In this document: positions 39,177 through 48,999 of the stretch, piece after piece | Position numbering within the stretch: position 1 is the stretch's first letter | Layout of the letters: every line of letters starts with the position of its first letter | Assembly: GCA_025455725.1 (NCBI GenBank) | Contig: JALOLY010000002.1 | Span: 1 to 64,000, forward strand | Length of the DNA stretch: 64,000 nucleotides | Origin: Amoebophilaceae bacterium | GTDB lineage: Bacteria > Bacteroidota > Bacteroidia > Cytophagales > Amoebophilaceae | Direction of reading: 5' to 3' | Position numbers and translations under genes: made by a program | Notes under the pieces: generated by a model | What the model saw: only the letters and a program-made list of their open reading frames with translations | Told to the model about the DNA's origin: nothing | The model's database searches: none

Positions 39177-39610
39177 TTAGCTCAATTTCCTCCTTCCAGG
39201 CACTCCGAATCCTTGTGGCCTTGAGTGTGCGCCTCCGGATAATCGATGTGCTGCGTGAGATGTGTGCTGGTGCTCCGTCTTTTCGTCTTGCCAGACCAGG
39301 AAAGAGCGTCATTACAGGGAGTTTTCGGGGCGTCTCCCAATTATCTTGCGAGTCAGACGCGCGTGCGTTTTTGTCCGCAACCGTTTCCGTGATTCTACCC
39401 ATTTCACTGCAAACTCGCACCGAGGGGGATATTGCCTCGTGCAGCGTGAGTCACCGCAAGAAGTCTTAAGAAGGGAACAGACACACCGCATACATAAAAT
39501 CGCAATCAATATCTGTAGCATCCAATACTTCGGATTGCTGCGCACCTGAAAAGTGAATTGCACCAACGACACATCTCAGAGATATCTTATCGCTGGCCCA
39601 TCAGGATGCG
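39177..39610. other. Spacer with conflicting open frames
   Basis: About 430 bp after recA. A plus-strand frame whose ATG overlaps the recA stop (39173-39469) and two minus-strand frames (39109-39420, 39312-39572) overlap each other; none shows a recognised motif or better composition than the others. Possibly a decayed gene. Confidence 0.35.
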
Positions 39611-39754
39611 ATGACTATACTTTCCAAAGGCTCCGACCCTAGCCGTCAACGAGGACTTGTAACGGTTGCTTCTATCCTACACGAGAGGGTCAATCATCGC
39701 AGAATGAGTGCGCCCACCGAAGTAGCACGTGATGAGGAGCATATGCTGGATTAA
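39611..39754 (+). CDS. Small ORF 1 of a coupled pair, unknown
   Basis: 47 codons from ATG at 39611 to TAA at 39752-39754; the frame is open back to 39557 without another ATG. The translation (TILSKGSDPSRQRGLVTVAS, then ILHERVNHRRMSAPTE) is helix-prone, charged and protein-like. Its stop overlaps the start of small ORF 2 (TAATG), the arrangement seen in translationally coupled genes such as two-gene regulatory or toxin-antitoxin modules; that comparison is inference. It could also be the tail of a lost gene. Confidence 0.35.
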   Translation: MTILSKGSDPSRQRGLVTVASILHERVNHRRMSAPTEVARDEEHMLD

Positions 39755-39900
39755 TGGCAAGAGGCCAACCTAAAAACAACCTTCAAAAGACTGATAGTAA
39801 GGCACATGAAACAAAAGGAATCTTTGCAGAAAAGGCGGTGCAAAAACAACCATTCCGAATAACTATTCCCCACTTTAATCGTATTTTTGACATAACCTGA
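39754..39900 (+). CDS. Small ORF 2 of a coupled pair, unknown
   Basis: 48 codons from ATG at 39754 to TGA at 39898-39900. It begins MARGQPKNNLQKTDSK and ends FRITIPHFNRIFDIT; basic in the first half and hydrophobic at the end. The ATG shares bases with the stop of ORF 1. No recognised family; it could be a truncated N terminus. Confidence 0.35.
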   Translation: MARGQPKNNLQKTDSKAHETKGIFAEKAVQKQPFRITIPHFNRIFDIT

Positions 39901-40229
39901 GGCGCGGCGTCTGGCCCACCACTTTCAATATAAAATCAATACAGTATACTGCCAGACACACACAGCTCAGCCCCCCACAAGCTACGGTACAGCGGCAACG
40001 TTATTCCTAAAAAATAAGGCACACAGGAGTTGTTTGCTATATATGACCCGCAACGCTCCGACCTTCAGAAGATTGAGATGTACACACGCCTCAATGTCCC
40101 AATTTTCGTTGCGATACCGTGCCCACACCATTCATTCACTGAAGTCACACCCCAAAAATAGCCCAAACGTGAGTGAAGATTCGCCTTCATTGCACTATAT
40201 TTGCTGTCCACAACCTAAAATCTTTACAA
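39901..40229. other. Spacer before the ZIP transporter
   Basis: About 330 bp with no recognisable gene. Weak plus-strand frames enter the transporter frame upstream of its probable ATG. No clear promoter match. Confidence 0.4.
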
Positions 40230-40985
40230 ATGCTTTTTCAGGCCTTACTTATTTTTCTTGCTGCGGCTCTTGGGGGGAGCAGCTTGTTGATCATCCGAAA
40301 GCCCAAACCAGCTTATCTGAAACTCTTTCTCATCTTCTCCGGCGGCTACCTTTTTGCTATTACCTTCTTACATATTCTCCCCGATCTTTTTGCCCTGCAT
40401 ACTGATGCCAGACTAGCGGGACTATATATTCTCGTAGGCTTCTTTTTACAGCTCCTACTAGAATTTTTTAGCAAAGGTATAGAACATGGACACGAATACG
40501 AGGCACAACTAGCAGAGCATCGGCCCAGTGTTTCGCCACTTACGTTGATGGCTGCATTCTTCCTGCATGCCTTTTTAGATGGCGTAATCCTGAGTAGTCC
40601 CTCTCCTGCACACGGCCACCACCACCATGGCCACGGTGCTAATGGTCTCCTGATAGGCATTCTCTTGCACAAAATTCCAGAGTCTTTTGTGTTGGCAAGC
40701 ATCTTGGGTAAGCTTACTAATCGAAAAAGAACGGTGATCGTATGCTTGTTAATTTTTGCACTGGCCTCTCCTATGGGCTTGCTAGGAATCGGCCATTTTA
40801 ATCAACAACAATTGTTATCTGGACATGGCTCGCTGGCTCTGTGGGGTATTGTTAGTGGTAGTTTTATGCATATCGCTAGCACTATTTTGGCTGAGGCAAG
40901 CCCATGTCACCGCCCCAATGTTCGCAAGTTTATAGCAAGTTTATTAGGTGCAGGATTGGCTGTCATCTGCGAGTTTGTGCTATAA
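40230..40985 (+). CDS. ZIP family metal transporter
   Basis: 251 residues with about eight membrane helices. The helix-4 and helix-5 metal-site motifs are visible (HAFLDGVILS and LHKIPESFVLASIL), separated by a cytoplasmic His-rich loop with HGHHHHGHG. ZIP proteins bring zinc or other divalent metals into the cytoplasm. The ATG at 40230 starts directly before the first helix; a GTG 57 bp upstream is unlikely. Single gene ahead of ligA, 83 bp apart on the same strand. Confidence 0.87.
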   Translation: MLFQALLIFLAAALGGSSLLIIRKPKPAYLKLFLIFSGGYLFAITFLHILPDLFALHTDARLAGLYILVGFFLQLLLEFFSKGIEHGHEYEAQLAEHRPSVSPLTLMAAFFLHAFLDGVILSSPSPAHGHHHHGHGANGLLIGILLHKIPESFVLASILGKLTNRKRTVIVCLLIFALASPMGLLGIGHFNQQQLLSGHGSLALWGIVSGSFMHIASTILAEASPCHRPNVRKFIASLLGAGLAVICEFVL

Positions 40986-41020
40986 GGGCCTTATCGGGAT
41001 TCCTAGCAGCTATTGTATAG

Positions 41021-43080
<2,060 letters not shown>

Positions 43081-43081
<1 letters not shown>

Positions 43082-43617
43082 TGTCGTGTATCAAGGAGAA
43101 AATTCTTTCGCTATACACCAAAAGGCTAATCAAGAGCTGCCGTATAGCGCGCACCAACGTAGGATTTCAACAAGCCCAAAACATAGGCATTCTATACAGT
43201 GCTGATACATCTCAAAAACATGAAGTCATACACTATTTAGCAACAAGGCTCAAAAACATGGGCAAACAAGTGACTATACTGTGTTACACAAAAGTTCCCA
43301 CACAGACTCCTCATTGTATTTTCCCCACAATCACCCACCACGATCTGCCACTCTGGGGGGCTATTGCACACCCCAAAACCCGCGCTTTTGTCAATGCCTC
43401 TTTTGACTACTTGTTCCATGTAGATCTATCGGGACATCCTATGCTGGATTACCTCCTGGCCAAGTCTCACGCCAAATGTAGGGTAGGCCGCTATGATACT
43501 GCACGTACCAACCTGTTTGAGATAATGGTCAAATTTGATAAAAGAGCAGATAGCAACGCAATCGACGACTTAGTAGCACAAATGCTGCACTATACCCAAC
43601 TCTTACAGGTACCATGA
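43081..43617 (+). CDS. DUF6913 family protein
   Basis: 178 residues, soluble. It resembles the Bacteroidota family DUF6913 found between ligA and dapA in related genomes: an N-terminal basic helix, then IGILYSADTSQKHEVIHYLA, FDYLFHVDLSGHPMLDYL and KCRVGRYD. Function unknown. It overlaps ligA by one base and dapA by four (ATGA), so all three are translationally coupled. Confidence 0.8.
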
Positions 43618-44495
43618 TAAAAAGATTCATAGGCACTGGCGTAGCACTCGTCACACCTTTTGACAGAGCACTTCGTGTTGACTTTCGGGGGCTGAAGAGA
43701 CTCTTGAACTATACTACAGATAGCGAAGTCCGCTACTTAGTGGTACACGGCACCACGGGTGAGGCAGCCACAACTACACCTGAGGAGAAAGCAGCCATCT
43801 TAGCGTTTGTACAAGCACATAATCCCAACAACCTGCCCATTGTCTATGGTATAGGCGGTAACAACACCCATGAGCTTATTAAAACGATTAGAAACACCAA
43901 TTTTCAAGGAATTGATGCAGTACTTTCGGCAAGTCCTCACTACAATAGGCCTTCCCAAGAAGGTATCTATCAACATTACAGGGCCATAGCAGAAGTCTGT
44001 CCCGTACCCATTTTACTCTATAACATTCCTGTCAGAACAGGTAGCAATATAACCGCAACAACAACCCTACGACTCAGTGAACACCCCAATATCATCGGCA
44101 TCAAAGAAGCCTCCGGTAACTTGCTACAGTGTATAGAGATTGCCAAAGGAAAAGATGATGACTTTCTGCTCATCTCAGGTGACGATATGCTGACCCTTCC
44201 TATGATGGCCATAGGAGCTGTAGGAGTCATCAGCGTCATCGCTAATGGATTTCCTAAAAAGATGGCTCATATAACTAATTTGGTGCTACAAAGAAGAGAT
44301 GAGGAAGCACAATCTCATGTTGGTACATTGCTCCCAGTCAATAGGCTCATAGGCCAGGAAAGCAACCCTGTAGGTATCAAGCAGCTGCTGGCCGTCTTAG
44401 GAATTTGCCAAAAGCATGTCAGACTACCACTGGTCTCAGCACCCACATCACTTGCCCGGAGAATGCGGACTGTTGTCCTTCAAGGAAAGACCTAA
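43614..44495 (+). CDS. dapA: 4-hydroxy-tetrahydrodipicolinate synthase
   Basis: 293 residues; condenses aspartate semialdehyde and pyruvate, the first committed step to diaminopimelate and lysine. The TIM-barrel motifs are present: GTGVALVTPF, HGTTGEAATTT, SPHYNRPSQEG, LYNIPVRTG (catalytic Tyr) and GIKEASGN with the Schiff-base lysine. ATG start. Last gene of the ligA-DUF6913-dapA operon. Its substrate enzyme asd is at 34987, not in the same operon. Confidence 0.95.
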   Translation: MIKRFIGTGVALVTPFDRALRVDFRGLKRLLNYTTDSEVRYLVVHGTTGEAATTTPEEKAAILAFVQAHNPNNLPIVYGIGGNNTHELIKTIRNTNFQGIDAVLSASPHYNRPSQEGIYQHYRAIAEVCPVPILLYNIPVRTGSNITATTTLRLSEHPNIIGIKEASGNLLQCIEIAKGKDDDFLLISGDDMLTLPMMAIGAVGVISVIANGFPKKMAHITNLVLQRRDEEAQSHVGTLLPVNRLIGQESNPVGIKQLLAVLGICQKHVRLPLVSAPTSLARRMRTVVLQGKT

Positions 44496-44548
44496 AAAAA
44501 GAGGAAGCTACGTGCTCCCTCATAGAAAATTCCTTCCTTTGTAGCAGA

Positions 44549-44737
44549 CTATCCTTGTTTGCTACTTTTATTCTTCAAGTCTTGAACGTGCGTTCTTATC
44601 TCTTGGGCTAAAACCTTGAGGTCTTGCATGCCCTTCCTAATGCGCGTCCCCGCAGCATTATTCTCCTTTTCATAAAACTTGATAAAGTCGTCTTCTATAC
44701 CGTGGACTAACTGCTTTAGTTGTTCGTAGTAGTTCAT
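44549..44737 (-). CDS. Histone H1-like nucleoprotein (Hc1 type)
   Basis: 62 residues. From the ATG at 44735-44737 the protein reads MNYYEQLKQLVHGIEDDFIK, with NNAAGTRIRKGMQDLKVLAQ and a Lys-rich end. This is the short Bacteroidota relative of the chlamydial histone H1-like Hc1 family, which binds and compacts DNA. The open frame continues 141 codons upstream, but with no family similarity, so the internal ATG is used. It lies downstream of clpX on the same strand, separated by a 522-bp gap. Confidence 0.8.
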   Translation of the reverse strand: MNYYEQLKQLVHGIEDDFIKFYEKENNAAGTRIRKGMQDLKVLAQEIRTHVQDLKNKSSKQG

Positions 44738-45259
44738 ATGTTTAATCTTTTGGTTGCTAAAATCTTGCCCCAAGGTAGCCAAAATACGTAGAAAACAACA
44801 AAAAGAAATTTTAGATTTAATCATTTCAACAGCGAGTACCTTCAAAAAACCAGCAAGAGACAGGCTAAGTCCCACGGCGTACGGATGTATCAAGTTGAAT
44901 GAAAACGGGACTATTGCAGAACGTACGAGGATCTTACGTAAGTATTCCTTGAATGGTTGAAATATCGCCGTGCAGCGGTCTCCCCCTGAAGAAGCAGCAT
45001 CAACTGCTCGGCAATAAATACACAGCAAACAGCTCACCGAACTCTTATCTGGCAGTGATTTAAAGCTCCGGGTATTAGACTCTACGCACCCTCTTGCCAG
45101 AAAGTCCCCGAAGCTATCAAGGGCCCAAACAGGGTAATATGCAGAAAAACAGGCACCCACTGCCCATAGCTTGTAACAGATGAAGACCCTTCTAAAAGCT
45201 AGTGGGTGAAGGCCAGCACCTCAGAGAAATCCGCTGGCAGCTCTTCCCTCAAAACAGGA
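44738..45259. other. Spacer between clpX and the histone-like gene
   Basis: 522 bp. A minus-strand frame in line with the histone-like gene is open for 423 bp but shows no recognisable motif; a plus-strand frame (44754-44960) is also unconvincing. It should contain the histone gene's promoter. Possibly a decayed gene. Confidence 0.4.
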
Positions 45260-46486
45260 TCAGGCAACCTTCAGCATGTCTAACTTCGACTTGCTCAGTT
45301 TTTCCACGGCATACGCCTTATCGAATACCAACCTCTTCATTTTCTTTTGAGACGGGATTTCAAACATAGAGTCCATAATAATGATCTCACATATAGCACG
45401 TAAGCCCCTAGCACCCAGTTTAAGCTCTGATGCTTTTTGCACGATATAATCTATTGTTTCTTCTGCAAACTTTAGTTTGACACCATCCATCTCAAACAGC
45501 TTCTCATACTGTTTGGTCAGTGCATTTTTGGGCTCCGTAAGGATCCTTTTGAGAGTAACCGAATCAAGGGGATCAAGGTGACTGACAATGGGTAGCCTGC
45601 CTAACAACTCGGGAATAAACCCATAGGCTTTTAAGTCGGGTGCAGCAATATATTGCAGCAAGTTACTCTTCCCGACACGTGGCTCCTTACTACTTGATGT
45701 CATAAAACCCAGTTGCTTGGTATTGAGTCGCTTCCCAATAATCTCTTCAATACCCCCAAAAGCTCCACCACAGATGAACAGAATGTTTTCTGTATTCATC
45801 TGAATCATCTTCTGATCAGGATGCTTCCTGCCACCTTGGGGAGGCACGTTAACGATAGTACCTTCCAACAGCTTCAACAAAGCTTGTTGTACTCCTTCCC
45901 CACTGACATCACGGGTAATAGAAGGGTTATCTCCCTTGCGAGCGATTTTGTCGATCTCATCTACGTAGACGATCCCCTTCTCTGCAGCAGCCACATCGTA
46001 GTCAGCTGCCTGCAACAAACGGGTGAGAATACTCTCCACATCTTCGCCCACGTACCCCGCCTCGGTCAACACAGTGGCGTCTACAATACAAAATGGCACT
46101 TGAAGAATGTCTCGTGCCAAAGTACGGGCCAAGTAGGTCTTGCCAGTTCCTGTCTCCCCAACTAAAACAATGTTAGACTTCTCTATCAGTACACTACTAT
46201 CTTCGACAGGCTGTGTAAGTCTTTTGTAATGGTTGTAAACAGCAACCGAGAGGATCTTTTTAGTCGCATCTTGGCCTATGACGTATTGATCTAGATGTGC
46301 TTTGATCTCCTTAGGAGGAATACTCTTAAAGCTTGTCGCCTGGCTAGATGATGATTTCTTGTCTTTATCGACGAGCAAAATAGCCTGTTCTATGCACTTA
46401 TCACATATATGAGCAGAATGACCAGAGATCATCATGACCACCGAATCATTGCTTCGCCTACAAAAGGAACAGTAGAGCTTTTCCAT
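45260..46486 (-). CDS. clpX: ATP-dependent protease ATPase subunit ClpX
   Basis: 408 residues; hexameric unfoldase feeding ClpP. N-terminal Cys4 zinc finger (CSFC and CDKC), Walker [10 protein letters not shown], Walker B VYVDEIDK, sensor and AAA lid are visible. The ClpP-contact loop reads LGF instead of the common IGF, a conservative change. ATG start. It begins 5 bp after clpP, and tig lies upstream, the classical tig-clpP-clpX order. With SmpB, ClpXP would degrade tagged proteins. Confidence 0.96.
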   Translation of the reverse strand: MEKLYCSFCRRSNDSVVMMISGHSAHICDKCIEQAILLVDKDKKSSSSQATSFKSIPPKEIKAHLDQYVIGQDATKKILSVAVYNHYKRLTQPVEDSSVLIEKSNIVLVGETGTGKTYLARTLARDILQVPFCIVDATVLTEAGYVGEDVESILTRLLQAADYDVAAAEKGIVYVDEIDKIARKGDNPSITRDVSGEGVQQALLKLLEGTIVNVPPQGGRKHPDQKMIQMNTENILFICGGAFGGIEEIIGKRLNTKQLGFMTSSSKEPRVGKSNLLQYIAAPDLKAYGFIPELLGRLPIVSHLDPLDSVTLKRILTEPKNALTKQYEKLFEMDGVKLKFAEETIDYIVQKASELKLGARGLRAICEIIIMDSMFEIPSQKKMKRLVFDKAYAVEKLSKSKLDMLKVA

Positions 46487-46491
46487 AATTT

Positions 46492-47163
46492 TTATTGCTT
46501 TTTCTCTAACACTTCGTCAATGATGCCATAGTCCCGCGCCTGCGACGCTCTCATCCAAAAGTCTCTGTCTGCATCCTTTTCTATAATTTCGGAGTTTTTA
46601 CCGGTATGTTTGGCAAAGATTTGGTACAAATCCTTCTTAATTTCTATCATTTGCTTGATAGTGATTTCCATGTCGGAGGCCTGGCCTTGTGCTCCTCCCA
46701 AAGGCTGGTGGATCATAATCCTGGCATGAGGCAAAGCAGATCTCTTGCCCGGTGCTCCCCCTGCTAACAAAACGGCCCCCATCGAAGCTGCTAGGCCTGT
46801 GCAAATCGTGGCCACATGGGGCGCGACGTACTGCATCGTGTCGTAGATGCCTAGGCCAGGGTACACAGCGCCACCTGGACTGTTGATGTAGAGGAGGATA
46901 TCTTTGTTGGGTTCTGTAGACTCTAGAAAAAGGAGTTGCGCGATAACAATATTGGCAATATGATCATCCACTTGCATGCCTAGAAAAATGATTCTATCCA
47001 TGATTAATCGAGAAAAAACATCAATCTCCCGAAAATTTGTGGGTCTTTCTTCGATTACTGAACGGGTCATATTTTCTACCCGCTCCATGTAATCATCAAC
47101 GTACAGGCTGCTGATGCGTCTATCTTTTACAGCATAGTTCCTGAATTCTTTTCGATTGAGCAT
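46492..47163 (-). CDS. clpP: ATP-dependent Clp protease proteolytic subunit
   Basis: 223 residues. Catalytic Ser127 lies in GLAASMGA and His152 in IMIHQPLGG; the acidic partner is in DADRDFW near residue 200. Handle-domain helix and NSPGG are present. The N-terminal extension before the first strand (about 50 residues) may be processed. ATG start. Co-directional with clpX (5 bp) and tig (66 bp). Confidence 0.96.
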   Translation of the reverse strand: MLNRKEFRNYAVKDRRISSLYVDDYMERVENMTRSVIEERPTNFREIDVFSRLIMDRIIFLGMQVDDHIANIVIAQLLFLESTEPNKDILLYINSPGGAVYPGLGIYDTMQYVAPHVATICTGLAASMGAVLLAGGAPGKRSALPHARIMIHQPLGGAQGQASDMEITIKQMIEIKKDLYQIFAKHTGKNSEIIEKDADRDFWMRASQARDYGIIDEVLEKKQ

Positions 47164-47229
47164 GTATTCTTGATTTAATGCCTGTTACCTGGCCTGGAAC
47201 ACCCTGCGCGATGCATGTTAGGGGAAATA

Positions 47230-48567
47230 CTACTCCGATGCAAGAGTGTCTAATGTTTCTGCGCTTACCTCTTGTGTAACCATCGTGATCTGGTCTTTAA
47301 TACAGTCCATCAACTTACGTGCATGTACATCTGCATACACCCGTTTGTAGTGCTTACCATTTTCTGCCTGAAGAAAATTTTGAGTCAGCTGTGCTATATC
47401 GTCGCTCGTCGGCTGCTGTGCCCCCTCGGTGTTAGCAAAAGTGGTTTGCAACCGACGCCGAATTTCGTCTACTACTTCCTCTTGGGTTACCTGGAGGCCA
47501 TATTCTTTACTGAGTGCTGCTGCTAATAGACTCCAGCGTAGATCCCTGGCATACTGCTGGTAGTACAACCCTATCTGATCCTCGGATACCGTATCGTTGT
47601 TTTTGAGAAGCCAACTTTGGAGTAAATCATCTGGCAGTGCAATGGCTATTTCTTGCAGGAGTATGGCTTGAATAGATCTATCCAAAAGATCGTCAGCTTT
47701 TTGTTGTTTATACTGCAGGAGCCTTATCTGAAGCTCTTGTCTGAATGCTCGTTCAGAATTGGCAACTTCTGGCCCCAGTACTTTATCAAAAAGGCCTTGT
47801 TCTAAAGGAGCAAGAGACTGCCTGTGAATTTTTTCTACCGTAAACTTGGCCACCCCACCCAGCCTCAGCATGATATCACGCATTTCCTCTGTAATACCAG
47901 TTAACGCTGTCACGACCTGAATGGCCTGCCTTAAATCAAACGTAACCTCCTCGTTAGGACTCAGACCAATGAAGGTATCACGTATACCTTCTACTACCTT
48001 TTCAATAACGATTTGGGCTTGTATTTTAAGGTCCTGCACAGGATAACATAACTCTCCATGGATCACATCGCTAGAAGCACTTTGGGCTACTGACTCTACT
48101 TGGCCATGAATCTTGCGCATCTGCCTCACTAAGTCATCAACTGTCTGCGCTGCTACATGGCTAACCTTGTATGCCGTCACCTGGATATGCTTAGAGAGGT
48201 GACAAGAAAATGTACCCGCCGTACCGATGGTGTACGCAAACTCAAAATCACGCTGCTGCGCCCAATTGATAGCTTTATTTTTTTCGGACACGGGTATAGG
48301 CTCCCCTAAAGCATGAATCTCGTTTTCTCTTAGGTACTTCTCCAAAGACTCGACGAGCAATGCGTTCACTTCTTCAATAAGAATAGCATGGCCATACATT
48401 TGTTGTATAAGAGAGGTGGGGACACTACCAGGCCTAAATCCTTTGATACTGGCTTTCTTACTATACTCCCTTATTCTGCTCGCCACACGGGACTTATAAT
48501 CAACTTCTTCAATTTTGATGGAAATAGAAGCCTCCGTATCACTTTTCTTATAGAACGAAACTTGCAC
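47230..48567 (-). CDS. tig: Trigger factor
   Basis: About 445 residues from the GTG at 48565-48567; there is no suitable ATG, and the upstream part of the open frame looks non-coding. Trigger factor is a ribosome-bound chaperone for nascent chains. The ribosome-docking signature GFRPGSVP is at about residue 44. The middle prolyl-isomerase domain (about 150-240) is weakly conserved, as is common in Bacteroidota, and the C-terminal helical arms (Gln/Leu-rich) follow. First gene of tig-clpP-clpX. Confidence 0.9.
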   Translation of the reverse strand: MQVSFYKKSDTEASISIKIEEVDYKSRVASRIREYSKKASIKGFRPGSVPTSLIQQMYGHAILIEEVNALLVESLEKYLRENEIHALGEPIPVSEKNKAINWAQQRDFEFAYTIGTAGTFSCHLSKHIQVTAYKVSHVAAQTVDDLVRQMRKIHGQVESVAQSASSDVIHGELCYPVQDLKIQAQIVIEKVVEGIRDTFIGLSPNEEVTFDLRQAIQVVTALTGITEEMRDIMLRLGGVAKFTVEKIHRQSLAPLEQGLFDKVLGPEVANSERAFRQELQIRLLQYKQQKADDLLDRSIQAILLQEIAIALPDDLLQSWLLKNNDTVSEDQIGLYYQQYARDLRWSLLAAALSKEYGLQVTQEEVVDEIRRRLQTTFANTEGAQQPTSDDIAQLTQNFLQAENGKHYKRVYADVHARKLMDCIKDQITMVTQEVSAETLDTLASE

Positions 48568-48751
48568 TTTACTGAGGTATTTTGCTATCTGGAGATTAGA
48601 ACATATGAATCGGGCTACGCGACCTACTCGTCTAGGTGATGGAGTGGGTCTACTGAGAGAGACCAGCAAGCCGCAGGCGATGGACCCCGTCGTGGCTTAG
48701 TTGTAGCCTTCCTGACCGCAAAGGGATCACCCTAGATTGGTACAAATTGAG

Positions 48752-48833
48752 TGCGGATGGAGGGACTCGAACCCCCACACCTTGCGGCGCTAGATCCTAA
48801 GTCTAGTGCGTCTACCAGTTCCGCCACATCCGC
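48752..48833 (-). tRNA. tRNA-Leu (UAG)
   Basis: An 82-nt type II tRNA. Acceptor GCGGATG pairs with CATCCGC, discriminator A. The anticodon loop is CTTAGGA between arms CTAGA and TCTAG, giving UAG. A long variable arm and a T arm with GGTTCGAGTCC are present. CCA is not encoded. Confidence 0.97.
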
Positions 48834-48844
48834 GTCAAAGCGCA

Positions 48845-48879
48845 CGAATTTACAGCTAAATAAAAGATTATTTATACAA
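48845..48879 (-). promoter_or_regulatory. Weak promoter candidate for tRNA-Leu (UAG)
   Basis: Minus strand: TTG (48877-48879) and TAAATTCG (48845-48852) with a 24-nt spacer. One mismatch to TAnnTTTG and a spacing longer than ideal, but the position just before the tRNA is right. Confidence 0.3.
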
Positions 48880-48999
48880 AAATAGTTTTTGTTTTCTTTA
48901 GCCGTGCGACTTGTAGGCATACATACTCCCGGGAACAGGTACTACATTGACGAGAACGTTTAGTTTTCATTGAGAAAGATCATAGCTATATAACATGCG

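Noticed and set aside
39109..39420. 103-residue minus-strand frame with a DGAPAHIS-like stretch reminiscent of transposases
   Set aside because: It runs into the recA gene on the other strand, lacks other transposase motifs and competes with two overlapping frames.
44738..45160. N-terminal extension of the histone-like protein giving 203 residues
   Set aside because: Only the last 62 residues match the family; the extension has no motif and a mixed, noise-like composition.
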